64,000 nucleotides of DNA from Idiomarina aquatica (lineage in GTDB: Bacteria > Pseudomonadota > Gammaproteobacteria > Enterobacterales > Alteromonadaceae). The stretch spans positions 62,001-126,000 of the forward strand of contig NZ_SNXI01000002.1 of NCBI RefSeq assembly GCF_004362895.1. The letters run 5' to 3'. Below are positions 27,755 through 37,800 of this stretch, one piece after another. The notes beneath the pieces were generated by a model. The model was given only the letters and a program-made list of their open reading frames with translations, did not search any database and had not been told where the DNA came from. Position 1 is the stretch's first letter; each line of letters begins with the position of its first letter. The position numbers and the translations under genes are program-made.

Positions 27755-29013
27755 AGAAAAACACTGTTGAACCAATAAATCACATCAACGTTGCGCTTGA
27801 TTTTGGTCGTGGTGCGCGATTGCCGGTCGGGCGTTTGGCCCACCGCAGCGGTGAGATTTATTTTGAGTATGATAGCGAGTTTTTAACAACGGAGCTGGAG
27901 ATATCACCGTTCAATTTAGCACGAGGTCCTGGCTTAAAACGCGGTGAACGAGGACTCTTTGACGGATTGTTCGGTGTGTTCAACGACAGTCTGCCTGACG
28001 GCTGGGGTAGACTGCTGTTCGACCGCCTTATGCGTCAACAAAGCATTAACCCGGCACGCCTCACACCGCTTGACCGACTGGCACATGTAGGGATTAATGG
28101 ATTAGGTGCATTGACCTATGAGCCGGTTATTGATCACGAAGCGACGCCCGGGCCAATTTTTCTTGATGAGCTGGCCGATTACTCACAGCAGATATTGACT
28201 GAAACACCTATTAGCGGAAATTCCGAGGCTGTTTTAGATGAATTAGTTATCCTCAATGGCTCCTCCGCGGGTGCGCGCCCAAAAGCGTTGATTGGTTATA
28301 ACAACCAAACACAGGATCTCATATATGGTGTCAATGACCTGCCATCGACGCACGACTACTGGCTGGTTAAATTCGCTAACAGGCAGGATGGTGCTGATGC
28401 CGGAGCTATTGAGTATGTCTACTCGTTGATGGCACGGGGTGCCGGCATTGAGATGCCCTCTACTCATCTATTTGAAGCGAGAGATGGGGCTGGCTACTTT
28501 GCCATTAAACGGTTTGACCGCAACCATCATCAACGCTTACATATGCATACCGCGTGTGGATTATTGCATTCAGATTTTCGTTTTCCGGCACTTGATTATG
28601 AAGATCTCGTTGCCTTAACCAGCACGCTGACGCGTGATATCAGAGAAGTTGAAAAGTTATTTCGCGTTGCCGTATTTAACGTACTGGCGCATAACCGCGA
28701 TGATCATAGTAAAAATTTTACTTACCTGATGGATGCTACCGGTGAATGGCGCTTGTCGCCTGCTTATGACTTGACGTTTTCCTCCGGTCCGGGCGGCGAA
28801 CAAAGCACCACCGTTATGGGGGAAGGCAAGACGCCAGCACGTGAGCATTTATTTAGTCTGGCTGCCGAGGCCGGGCTAAAGCGGGGTGCGGCTGAGGAAA
28901 TTATTGACCAAACCAGAGCCAGTATTTCTCGCTGGCCACAGCTTGCTACTGAGTATGGTGTAAGCCGTGAAAACATAAATCTTATAGGTCGGGCCCTGAC
29001 GCGACAAACATAA
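27751..29013 (+). CDS. hipA: HipA-type serine/threonine kinase toxin
   Basis: This 420-residue kinase of the HipA/YjjJ type is predicted to phosphorylate a translation component (glutamyl-tRNA synthetase in E. coli HipA). Visible are the N-terminal HipA subdomain with NDSLPDGWGRLLFDRLM, the ATP loop NGSSAGARPKALIGY, the catalytic loop FNVLAHNRDDHSKNF with its aspartate and asparagine, and the metal-binding PAYDLTFS. The substrate is not known here. The last residues (GRALTRQT) are encoded by a diverged REP hairpin, and the TAA follows within the element. Confidence 0.9.
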   Translation: MKKNTVEPINHINVALDFGRGARLPVGRLAHRSGEIYFEYDSEFLTTELEISPFNLARGPGLKRGERGLFDGLFGVFNDSLPDGWGRLLFDRLMRQQSINPARLTPLDRLAHVGINGLGALTYEPVIDHEATPGPIFLDELADYSQQILTETPISGNSEAVLDELVILNGSSAGARPKALIGYNNQTQDLIYGVNDLPSTHDYWLVKFANRQDGADAGAIEYVYSLMARGAGIEMPSTHLFEARDGAGYFAIKRFDRNHHQRLHMHTACGLLHSDFRFPALDYEDLVALTSTLTRDIREVEKLFRVAVFNVLAHNRDDHSKNFTYLMDATGEWRLSPAYDLTFSSGPGGEQSTTVMGEGKTPAREHLFSLAAEAGLKRGAAEEIIDQTRASISRWPQLATEYGVSRENINLIGRALTRQT

Positions 29014-29037
29014 CGTGCGTCAGGACGCACGGTACGG
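28984..29037. repeat. Family B REP pair overlapping the end of hipA
   Basis: The left hairpin (ATAG then GTCGGGC-CCTG-ACGCGAC, diverged from GTAG and GTCGCGT) lies inside the hipA reading frame. The right hairpin (GTGCGTC-AG-GACGCAC-GGTACGG) is outside it. Confidence 0.82.
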
Positions 29038-29115
29038 TGAAGACGCGTAATACGAGTATTTGCGCTGCAACAGCATCCGCCCTATGATGAAGAAAACCAT
29101 CCAGGGAGAATAACA

Positions 29116-30411
29116 ATGAAAAAGTTCTTATTAGCCGCTGCGGTCAGTGCCGCCGCATTTGCTGTGCCGCAGGTTGCAGCTCAGCAGTCACCAATTGCCA
29201 TTGATGACAATCTGGAGGCCAAAGTTATCGAGTGGCGTCGTCACTTGCATGCCAACCCGGAACTTAGCAACCGCGAGTACGAAACTGCAAAATATATTAC
29301 GCAACACCTCGAATCACTGGGGCTGGAAGTAAAAACCGGCATCGCACATACCGGTGTTGCTGCGTTACTAAAGGGTAACGGCGATGGTCCGACGATCGCG
29401 TTGCGAGCCGATATGGATGCCCTGCCGGTAACCGAAAAAACTGATGTGCCGTTCGCGTCAACGGTCAAATCGACTTACCGTGGTAACGAAGTTGGCGTTA
29501 TGCATGCCTGCGGCCACGATACCCATGTTGCTATGCTGATGGGCGCGGCAGAAAAACTGGTGGCGATGAAAGAGCAGCTTAACGGAAACGTGCTATTTAT
29601 CTTTCAGCCGGCAGAAGAGGGCGCACCGGAAGGTGAAGAGGGCGGCGCAGAACTCATGCTCGAAGAAGGCCTGTTCACTAATGTATTCCCGGGCTACAAA
29701 CCGGAGCGTGTATTCGGTATCCACGTTTGGGGCGGCTTCCCGACCGGGCATATCGGCTACCGTAAAGGTCCGTTAATGGCTTCTTCAGATCAGTTCGAAA
29801 TTAAGGTCAAAGGCGTGCAAACCCACGGTTCGCGGCCTTGGGGTGGTGTTGATCCTATCGTGACGTCAGCGCAAATCATTAACAGCTCGCAAACCATCAT
29901 CAGCCGTCAGACTAATATTACCAAAGCGCCGGCGGTGCTCAGCTATGGTATCGTCGAAGGCGGCGTGCGTAATAACATTATTCCGGACGAAGTCACGCTA
30001 ATTGGTACTATCCGTAACTTTGATATGGATATTCGTGCAGATATCCACGATAAACTGGAACATACCGCTAAGCATGTTGCCCAGGCTAACGGTGCCGAAG
30101 CGGAAGTTAATATTGACCTGGGTTACCCGGTGACGGTTAACAATCCTGAACTGGTTGAGGAAATGCTACCCATTACACAGCGTATTGCTGGTGCAGATAA
30201 GGTTAAAGAAGTGCCGTTGGTTACTGGTGCCGAGGACTTTTCCTACTATGCGCTGGAAGTGCCGGGTATGTTCGTGTTCCTGGGCGTAACCCCGCCGGAT
30301 CAGGACATGGACGAAGCACCATCTAACCACTCGCCTTACTTCTATGCCGACGAAGATGCCTTGCGCACCGGCGTCGATCTGTACGTGAACTGGGCACTCG
30401 AGTCTATGTAA
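29116..30411 (+). CDS. Exported M20-family amidohydrolase
   Basis: This zinc-dependent hydrolase of N-acyl amino acids belongs to the IAA-amino-acid hydrolase/hippuricase group. It has 431 residues, with a signal peptide (KKFLLAAAVSAAAFAVPQVAAQ) indicating the periplasm. Family motifs are RRHLHANPELSNREYET, RADMDALPV, VGVMHACGHDTHVAMLMGAA, FQPAEEGAPEGEEGGA and TGAEDFSYYA. The ribosome site GGGAGA precedes ATG 29116. The substrate is not deducible; peptide or acyl-amino-acid scavenging would fit the peptide-rich diet of such bacteria. Confidence 0.88.
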   Translation: MKKFLLAAAVSAAAFAVPQVAAQQSPIAIDDNLEAKVIEWRRHLHANPELSNREYETAKYITQHLESLGLEVKTGIAHTGVAALLKGNGDGPTIALRADMDALPVTEKTDVPFASTVKSTYRGNEVGVMHACGHDTHVAMLMGAAEKLVAMKEQLNGNVLFIFQPAEEGAPEGEEGGAELMLEEGLFTNVFPGYKPERVFGIHVWGGFPTGHIGYRKGPLMASSDQFEIKVKGVQTHGSRPWGGVDPIVTSAQIINSSQTIISRQTNITKAPAVLSYGIVEGGVRNNIIPDEVTLIGTIRNFDMDIRADIHDKLEHTAKHVAQANGAEAEVNIDLGYPVTVNNPELVEEMLPITQRIAGADKVKEVPLVTGAEDFSYYALEVPGMFVFLGVTPPDQDMDEAPSNHSPYFYADEDALRTGVDLYVNWALESM

Positions 30412-30414
30412 CCC

Positions 30415-30520
30415 CACGTGCGTCAGGACGCACGCTACGGCGATATTCGTACGTCGCGTCCTGACGCGACAAACCTAAACGTGCGTCAGGACGCACGGTA
30501 CGGCGATTGACGCGACAAAC
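30415..30520. repeat. Family B REP cluster after the M20 gene
   Basis: Three hairpins in alternating orientation are visible: GTGCGTC-AG-GACGCAC ending GCTACGG, GTACGTCGCGTCCTGACGCG, and again GTGCGTC-AG-GACGCAC ending GGTACGG. A truncated TTGACGCGACAAA remnant follows. Confidence 0.87.
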
Positions 30521-30640
30521 CGCTGATCTAAGTCAAGTTGGTAACGAATATTGTCTTGCTTAACGTTTTTTTAACCTAATTACTCAAGTAAATTAACATC
30601 TCCATACATTTTGTAGGGATTACTTGGGGGGTTAATGTTA

Positions 30641-32221
30641 ATGCGCAAACAAGCGAGGGTTACCGGGGTTGAGCAGATCTTTTCGGATCAGGCTAATATA
30701 CTGTCGACCACTGATACCAAAGGCCGAATTACTTACGTTAACCGGGATTTTATTGATATCAGTGGTTTTTCCAGCGAAGAGTTGATCGGCCACGGGCACA
30801 ACATCGTGCGTCATCCCGATATGCCCAAACAAGCCTTCAAACAACTGTGGAATAACCTAAAACAAGAAAAGCCCTGGATGGGCATGGTGAAAAACCGCTG
30901 TAAAAACGGTGATCACTACTGGGTCGATGCCTACGTAACCCCGATAAAAACGGACGGCAAAGTCAACGAATACCAGTCCGTAAGACGCAAGGCCAAACCC
31001 GAATTTATAAAACGCGCAGAACAAGTTTACCAAGCTCTCAATCAGCAACGGCCATGCCGAAAAATAAAAAATGCACTTTCAACACGATGGCAATTGCTGC
31101 TGAACATAGTGCTGCCTTATCTACTTCCCGCCGCTAGCCTGGTAGTTTCACCCTCATTATTCATATTTAGTTTGTGTGTCGCATTAGCAGTAATCATCTC
31201 GATGGTACTAGTCACTCTCACCTGGGCGCCATACCAGCAGGCTGTTGACAAAGCCAGGCGGGTAACCGATGACCCCGTGGCACGTTATGTTTATACCGGT
31301 AAAAATAATGACGCCGGCGCCTTGCTAGTGGCGATGAAAAAACTCGAATCAGAAAACTCAGCGCTTATCGGACGAATTCACGATACCTCGCTTAAGTTAT
31401 CTGATAGCGCCTCGAGTTTAAGCTCAGCGGTAATGCAGTCCGAAGCAGGAACCGACAGCCAGTTACAGCAAACCGAAAGCGTTATGACTGCGGTCACGCA
31501 AATGCGGGAGGGTGTTGACGAAGTGGCCAACAGTACCCGGGAAACTGCAGCGGCTACCCGCGATGGACTGGCGACAGCGCAACAAGGCAAACAATTAATT
31601 GGCCAAACCGAGCAGTCTATCAGTCAATTGAGTACTCAATTACAAGAGGCGTCGCAGGTAATCTCGACGGTGTCGCAACGCAGCACCGACATCGAAAAAA
31701 TTCTCGATGTCATTTTAAGTATTGCCGAGCAAACTAATTTGCTGGCGCTTAATGCTGCCATCGAAGCGGCTCGTGCGGGAGAATCCGGTCGCGGTTTTGC
31801 CGTGGTGGCTGACGAAGTTCGCTCGCTGGCAAACCGTACTCAACAATCAACCGAAGATATTCGCGAAGTTATTGAGCAGTTGCAGCAGTCGGTACAGCAG
31901 GCCGTTAGCGTGATGCAACAGGGCGAAAGCATGGCACAAGGCAGCTCGGAAAGTAGTCAACAGGCGGCGCAGTACCTCAATGACATCGTCGCCTCCATCG
32001 AATGCGTAGCGGCATTAAGCGAGCAGGTGGTCAGTGCGGTGGAGCAGCAGCAACAAGCTTGCGAAAGCGTGCAATATAGCATTACCGGTATCCGGACTAA
32101 CGCACAGGAAAACCAGCAAGCCGTGCAGCTTAGCCGACAGGTGAGCCACAGAACTGTCGACGTAGCCAACCAACTGGACAAGTTAACCGTGCAGTTTTGG
32201 GAAGCACACCACGCCGCGTAA
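30641..32221 (+). CDS. Aer-like PAS-domain methyl-accepting chemotaxis protein
   Basis: This energy- or redox-sensing chemoreceptor has about 526 residues. The N-terminal PAS domain (residues ~20-115: [37 protein letters not shown]) is like E. coli Aer, which binds FAD. A central hydrophobic pair (~150-190) anchors it in the membrane, and the C-terminal signalling domain includes the hairpin tip [23 protein letters not shown] 30641 was preferred over 30635 because the GGGGGG ribosome site is nine bases from it. It probably signals through CheA/CheW encoded elsewhere. Confidence 0.9.
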   Translation: MRKQARVTGVEQIFSDQANILSTTDTKGRITYVNRDFIDISGFSSEELIGHGHNIVRHPDMPKQAFKQLWNNLKQEKPWMGMVKNRCKNGDHYWVDAYVTPIKTDGKVNEYQSVRRKAKPEFIKRAEQVYQALNQQRPCRKIKNALSTRWQLLLNIVLPYLLPAASLVVSPSLFIFSLCVALAVIISMVLVTLTWAPYQQAVDKARRVTDDPVARYVYTGKNNDAGALLVAMKKLESENSALIGRIHDTSLKLSDSASSLSSAVMQSEAGTDSQLQQTESVMTAVTQMREGVDEVANSTRETAAATRDGLATAQQGKQLIGQTEQSISQLSTQLQEASQVISTVSQRSTDIEKILDVILSIAEQTNLLALNAAIEAARAGESGRGFAVVADEVRSLANRTQQSTEDIREVIEQLQQSVQQAVSVMQQGESMAQGSSESSQQAAQYLNDIVASIECVAALSEQVVSAVEQQQQACESVQYSITGIRTNAQENQQAVQLSRQVSHRTVDVANQLDKLTVQFWEAHHAA

Positions 32222-32230
32222 TCGGTTGAA

Positions 32231-32325
32231 CGTACGTCGCGTCCTGACGCGACAACACCCAACGTGCGTCAGGACGCACGGTACGGATTTATGTTTCTTG
32301 CGCCTCAGGCGCAAGCTACGTAGAA
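32231..32325. repeat. Family B REP pair plus a CTTGCGCC variant after the chemoreceptor
   Basis: An opposed pair (GTACGTCGCGTCCTGACGCG; ACGTGCGTCAGGACGCACGG) is followed by a third hairpin with a different stem word, CTTGCGCC-TCA-GGCGCAAG-CTACG (about 32295-32320). It shows that stem words vary while the CTAC/GTAG foot stays. Confidence 0.85.
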
Positions 32326-32360
32326 TGAAGTTATTGCGATAACACGAGATTAACTTTATT

Positions 32361-33716
32361 TTGCTTGCTCGTAAGGTATTGATTTTATTGGGGCTGATGC
32401 TGCTTTCGGCGTGTAGCCCGCAGCAGAAACCCGACCAATTAACTGTCGTCAAAGAACGTCAGGTGTTGCGGGTGGGTACCCTTATGAACCCGACCAGCTA
32501 CTACTTTGACCACGACCGCGAGCAGGGTTTTGAGTATGACCTGGCGAAGCGATTTGCGGCGCGCATGGGCGTGGAATTGCAAATGGTGCCGCGTTTTGAC
32601 GTCAACGACTTATTTACCTTGTTGCGCCGAGGGGATGTTGACCTGGTTGCCGCCGGGCTTGATCGCACGGCGTCGCGCGATACGCTTTATCGTTTTGGCC
32701 CGCCGTACGACATCATCAGCCAAAAACTAGTCTTTAAACAAGGTTCACGTCAGCGCCCGCGCGATCTGGAGCAAGTCACCGACGGCGAAATCGTGGTGGT
32801 TGCAGGTAGTTCACACCACGAATATTTAAAAAGTCTGGGCGATAGCGTGCCGACATTAAATTGGCGCGCCACCCGCGATCATGACGCGGTAGAGCTGCTG
32901 CGAATGGTCGCCAGAGATGAAATCGATTACACCATCGCCGATAGCAATCAGCTGGAAGTTCAGCGTCGCGCTTACCCGGGCTTAAGCATTGCTTTTACGG
33001 TAAAACAAGAACAACCCGTGGCCTGGGCGCTGTCGGCAGGTACTGATGATTCGCTTTATAGCGCGGTCATTCAATATTTTGGTGAAATCCGCAGCAGTGG
33101 CCGGCTGGCTTACATCAAAGAGCAGCACTTTGGGCATGTAAAGCAGTTCAACTATGTAACCACCAGCTTGTTTATCGAAGCCGTAAAAAGCGACCTGCCT
33201 CAGTATATCGACATGTTTAAAGAACACGCGGGCACACTGGATTGGCGCTTGCTGGCTGCCATTTCGTACCAGGAATCATTGTGGAATCCGCGTGCTGTGT
33301 CGCCTACCGGGGTGCGCGGCATGATGATGCTGACGCTTCCCACCGCTAAGGCAATGGGTGTTAAAAGCCGGCTGAACGCAGAACAAAGCATTCGCGGTGG
33401 TGCGCGTTACCTTGAACGTATGCTGCGCCGAGTACCGGCTCGGATACCGGAGCCGGACAGAACCTGGTTCGCACTGGCCGCCTATAATATTGGCTTTGGC
33501 CATCTAGAAGACGCGCGAGTACTGACCGAAGTGCAGGGCGGCAACCCCGATCGCTGGCTGGACGTGAAACAACGCTTACCGTTATTACGTAAAAAAGAAT
33601 TTTATCGGCAAACCAAATTTGGCTTTGCCCGCGGCGATGAGCCGGTAACCTACGTCGGTAATATCCGCCGCTTTTACGACACCCTAAAGTGGTTGGATGA
33701 ACAAGGCAGGCTGTAG
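32361..33716 (+). CDS. mltF: Membrane-bound lytic murein transglycosylase F
   Basis: This outer-membrane lipoprotein cleaves peptidoglycan. It has 451 residues: a lipoprotein signal with lipobox LLSAC, a periplasmic solute-binding-like domain (~30-265, VLRVGTLMNPTSYYF, GFEYDLAKRFAARMG), and a SLT lysozyme-like domain (~290-440) with the catalytic glutamate in ISYQESLWNP and GVRGMMMLT. The start must be TTG 32361: a stop codon lies seven codons upstream and no ATG gives a complete signal peptide. The TAG stop is formed by a GTAGGTCGCGCC hairpin. Confidence 0.93.
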   Translation: MLARKVLILLGLMLLSACSPQQKPDQLTVVKERQVLRVGTLMNPTSYYFDHDREQGFEYDLAKRFAARMGVELQMVPRFDVNDLFTLLRRGDVDLVAAGLDRTASRDTLYRFGPPYDIISQKLVFKQGSRQRPRDLEQVTDGEIVVVAGSSHHEYLKSLGDSVPTLNWRATRDHDAVELLRMVARDEIDYTIADSNQLEVQRRAYPGLSIAFTVKQEQPVAWALSAGTDDSLYSAVIQYFGEIRSSGRLAYIKEQHFGHVKQFNYVTTSLFIEAVKSDLPQYIDMFKEHAGTLDWRLLAAISYQESLWNPRAVSPTGVRGMMMLTLPTAKAMGVKSRLNAEQSIRGGARYLERMLRRVPARIPEPDRTWFALAAYNIGFGHLEDARVLTEVQGGNPDRWLDVKQRLPLLRKKEFYRQTKFGFARGDEPVTYVGNIRRFYDTLKWLDEQGRL

Positions 33717-33735
33717 GTCGCGCCTCTGGCGCAAG

Positions 33736-34230
33736 TCATAGCGTAAGTTCGCTGTAACTGAAGTTAGCGCGGACTTTCTTTTGCATCCATTCGAGTAACA
33801 CAAAGCAACGAGACTCGCCGTCGAGCTCGACGATTTTAGCCATATAGCCGCGGAACGGGCCTTCTTTTATTTCTACCGAGTCGCCAACTTGCGGGGCGTC
33901 AGACTCCGCGGCAGCGTCCATGCTCCTCAAATCGTCAATCCATGACTGCGGAATAGTTGGAATGGAGTCGCCAAATTTAAGCACGTTATTAACGCCAAAG
34001 GTATTGCGCAACTTATAAAATTGCTCAATTAAGTTATCCGGGCGCACAAACACATAGCCGGGAAACATTGGCTCGACGCTACTCGTTCGTTTACCGCGAC
34101 GCACTTTCTTAACGGTAAGTTTTGGCCCAAACACCTCAAAACCCTGGTTATCCAGACTTTGAATTGCCCGTTCATCCTGGCGTGGCTTGGTTTTTAAAAC
34201 GTACCATGCATCAGAGGTAAGCGCTTCCAT
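33736..34230 (-). CDS. rfaH: Transcription antitermination protein RfaH
   Basis: This NusG paralogue reduces termination in long surface-polysaccharide operons after recruitment at ops sites. It has 164 residues: an NGN domain beginning AWYVLKTKPRQDERAIQSL and including EPMFPGYVFVRP, a linker, and a C-terminal KOW-type domain (VGDSVEIKEGPFRGYMAKI). ATG 34230 was chosen over an upstream frame extension because GGAG lies eight bases before it. The large glycan operon from 48.7 kb onward is a natural target, although I found no clear ops element in the window. Confidence 0.92.
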   Translation of the reverse strand: MEALTSDAWYVLKTKPRQDERAIQSLDNQGFEVFGPKLTVKKVRRGKRTSSVEPMFPGYVFVRPDNLIEQFYKLRNTFGVNNVLKFGDSIPTIPQSWIDDLRSMDAAAESDAPQVGDSVEIKEGPFRGYMAKIVELDGESRCFVLLEWMQKKVRANFSYSELTL

Positions 34231-34333
34231 TCGGTCAACTCCATAACATTCGAATGAATTTAACAACTGACTATAAAGAATTGGCACTGATGATCAGATG
34301 ATTAATCGTTTAAATTGAGTCGAACGCGTCAGC

Positions 34334-34376
34334 ATGACGTTTTATGACGTCAATTCCTTTGCGATTTTAATGACGT
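34334..34376. promoter_or_regulatory. Three direct ATGACGT repeats between rfaH and the 44-residue gene
   Basis: ATGACGT occurs at 34334, 34344 and 34370, and the second copy is part of the palindrome TGACGTCA. The spacings of 10 and 26 bases place the copies on roughly the same or opposite helix faces. They lie in the divergent gap, so they could bind a regulator of either gene. No known regulator is assigned. Confidence 0.3.
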
Positions 34377-34438
34377 AGCTTGCGCCTTCGGCACTAGATA
34401 AGGCACAATAAAAAATGCACTCACCGCTGGAGCCTGCT

Positions 34439-34573
34439 ATGCGTAAAATCCGTAAAACCGCCAATGACGCCCGCCGCCGCGCTGTCATCCGCAAACGTCG
34501 CAAACGCATCACCGAACGTCGCGAAAAATGGTTCCGCATCGTGCAAAAAGACGGTAGTGCCAAAATCGAGTAG
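34439..34573 (+). CDS. Very basic 44-residue small protein
   Basis: This short reading frame has a good ribosome site (GGAG six bases before ATG 34439). The product has 12 Arg and 7 Lys among 44 residues, with MRKIRKTANDARRRAVIRKR at the N-terminus and a single Trp. An in-frame ATG at 34415 is less likely. It resembles no family I can name; a nucleic-acid- or ribosome-associated protein is possible on composition alone. The TAG stop (GAG-TAG-GCTCG) starts the next family A array. Codon use is GC-rich, as in neighbouring genes. Confidence 0.6.
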   Translation: MRKIRKTANDARRRAVIRKRRKRITERREKWFRIVQKDGSAKIE

Positions 34574-34765
34574 GCTCGCTTCGCTCGCGGGGTAGGCGCT
34601 TCGCGCGGTTTAGGCTCCGGCTGCTCCGTCGCGGTATAGCATGCCGCCTGCGGCGCATGGGTGTAGGCTCCCTGCGTTCGCGCAAACCACGAGCGTAGCG
34701 AGTCTATACCGCGACGGCGCAGCCGGAGCCTATCCCGCGAGCGCAGCGAGCCTAAACGCATTCCA
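34571..34765. repeat. Family A array between the small basic gene and purL
   Basis: Forward modules CTCGCTTCGCTCGCGG, GCGC-TTC-GCGC, GGC-TGC-TCC and TGCCGCC-TGC-GGCGCA are followed by reverse modules GAGCGTAGCGAG, GCGACGGCGCAGCC and GCGAGCGCAGCGAGCC. It ends about 60 bases before the purL GTG start, so it is also a 5' neighbour of an essential gene. Confidence 0.83.
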
Positions 34766-34827
34766 TTACCCCTGGCTTTCCTGTATACTTCGCACGCAAA
34801 AATTCCCCAGCGTTTGGAGACAGCAAC

Positions 34828-37800
34828 GTGGAAATATTTCGTGGCGCACCAGCCTTATCCGCCTTTAAAATTACCAAGAAATTGGCACAACTTAAGCAGG
34901 CGGGGCTCCCCGTCACCGGGCTTTACGCCGAATATCGACACTTTGTTAATCTCGACTCACCACTCTCCGACGCGCAGCGCGAGACGCTGACTAAATTACT
35001 GACCTATGGCCCAACCGCCGACAGTAGCGTGCGTCCTGACGCACGTAAAAATGAGTCAGATGACGAGCGTCAGGACGCACGCTACGTACTAATAACCCCA
35101 CGCCTTGGCACCATCAGTCCCTGGGCGTCAAAAGCTACCGACATTGCCCATAACTGCGATTTAAACAACATTCATCGCATAGAGCGCGGTATCGCTTACT
35201 TTATTGAAGGGGACTTATCCGGCGAAGAGCTTAAACAGGCTGCGGCGTTGTTGCATGACCGCATGACCGAATCGGTGCTTTATCACGAGCAAGACGCTGA
35301 AAAACTGTTTGAAAAACACCAACCCAAGCCGTTGTCGAATGTGGATATTCTGGCCGGTGGCCGCGCGGCCTTAGCCGACGCCAATATTAATTTAGGGCTG
35401 GCGCTGGCGGATGACGAAATCGACTACCTGGTCGAGAACTTCGAAAAGTTGGGCCGTAACCCTAACGACATCGAACTCTATATGTTCGCGCAGGCCAACT
35501 CAGAGCACTGCCGCCACAAAATTTTCAACGCCGACTGGACTATCGATGGTATCGAGCAGCAGAAATCGCTGTTTAAAATGATCAAAAATACCTACGAAGT
35601 CACTCCGGATTACGTGTTGTCGGCCTATAAAGACAACGCCGCGGTAATGGAAGGGCACGAAGGCGGGCGCTTTTATCCCGCGAGTGCGCAGCACGAGCCT
35701 AAGCCGCAAGCGCAAAGCGCGAGCCGAAACCGCGACGGCGCAGCCGGAGCCTACACATACCACCACGAACCCATCCACATTTTGATGAAGGTCGAAACCC
35801 ATAACCACCCCACGGCCATTTCGCCATACCCGGGGGCTGCGACCGGTTCCGGTGGTGAGATCCGCGACGAAGGCGCTACCGGTGTCGGCTCTAAACCGAA
35901 AGCGGGCTTAGTCGGCTTTAGCGTGTCGAACCTGAATATTCCGGGCTTTAAACAACCGTGGGAAGAAGACTACGGCAAACCGGCGCGTATTGTTACCGCG
36001 CTGGATATTATGCTGGAAGGGCCGTTAGGCGGCGCGGCGTTTAACAATGAGTTCGGGCGGCCGGCATTAACGGGGTACTTCCGTACTTTTGAGCAAACCG
36101 TAAACAGTCATAACGGCCGCGAAATGCGTGGTTATCATAAACCGATCATGATCGCCGGCGGCTTAGGCAATATTCGCGAAGCGCACGTGCAAAAGGGCGA
36201 TATCCCGGTTGGCGCGAAGCTGGTCGTGCTAGGCGGCCCGGCGATGAACATTGGCTTAGGCGGTGGTGCCGCTTCGTCAATGGCATCGGGCGAATCTAAC
36301 GAGGATTTGGATTTCGCGTCAGTGCAGCGAGAAAACCCAGAAATGGAACGCCGCTGCCAGGAAGTGATCGATCGCTGTTGGCAGCTGGGCGCTGAAAACC
36401 CCATCGCTTTTATCCATGATGTGGGCGCGGGCGGTTTATCCAACGCTATGCCGGAGTTAGTCAGCGATGGTGGCCGTGGCGGTAAATTCGAGCTGCGTGA
36501 TATCCCTAATGACGAACCTGGCATGACGCCACTGGAAATCTGGTGTAACGAATCGCAGGAACGCTACGTGATGGCAATTGCGCCGGAGAACCTGGCACGG
36601 TTTGAAGATATTTGTGCCCGCGAGCGAGCAGAGTATGCGGTTATCGGTGAAGCCACCGAAGAGCTGACCATTTTGCTTAACGATGCCAAGTTCCAGAATC
36701 AGCCGATTGATTTGCCGCTGGATGTGTTGCTGGGTAAGCCACCGAAGATGCATCGCGATGTTGCTACATTAAAAGCCGAAGGCGAGCCTCTACAGTTTAA
36801 AGGCGTCACGCCTTTGGAAGCTGCCGAGCGTTTAATGCGCCTGCCAAGCATTGCCGAGAAAACGTTCTTAATTACCATCGGTGACCGCAGTGTCACCGGT
36901 CTGGTGAACCGTGACCAAATGGTCGGCCCGTGGCAGATCCCGGTGGCTGACGTGGCAGTGACAGCGGCTAGTTACGATACGTATCACGGCGAAGCTATGG
37001 CCATGGGTGAGCGCACGCCGCTGGCACTGTTAAACTATGGCGCGTCGGCACGCATGGCCGTGGGGGAAGCACTCACTAACCTGGCAGCTGCTGATGTTGG
37101 TGAACTAAAACGCATTAAAATGTCGGCAAACTGGATGGCGGCAGCCGGACATCCGGGGGAAGATGCCGGTTTATACGAAGCGGTAAAAGCGGTCGGCGAA
37201 GAGCTTTGCCCGGCGCTGGGTATCAGTATTCCGGTGGGTAAAGATTCGATGTCGATGAAAACCCAGTGGCAGGATAACGGCGAGGACAAAGCAGTAACGG
37301 CGCCGATGTCACTGGTTATTACCGCCTTTGCGCGCGCTAACGATGTGCGCAACACTCTAACACCGCAGTTGCGCCTGGATAAAGGCCGTACGCATCTGTT
37401 ACTGGCAGACCTCGGTCATGGCAAAAACCGCCTGGGTGCCTCGGCGCTGGCGCAGGTGTTCCAGCAGTTTGGTACCGATACGCCGGATCTTGATGATGCC
37501 GCTGAATTCAAAGCGTTTTTCGAAACCACCCAGCAATTAATCGCCGAAGGGCGCTTGTTGGCCTATCACGACCGCTCTGATGGTGGCCTATTTACCACCC
37601 TCGCCGAAATGGCCTTTGCCGGGCATTGTGGTGTGGATATTCAGCTTGATGATGTAGTAGGTCGTGCCTTTGGCACGACAGCAGAAGAAACCATGGCCGT
37701 TCTGTTCGCCGAAGAACTCGGCGCAGTCCTGCAAGTCACCGATGAGCAGTTACAGCACGTCATCAAAGCTTACGACATGGCCGGGGTCGGCCACTTGGTC

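Noticed and set aside
27315-29037. The hipBA pair as cargo of a composite mobile element bounded by REP pairs
   Set aside because: REP pairs occur in most gaps, so flanking copies are expected by chance; no target duplication or integrase is present.
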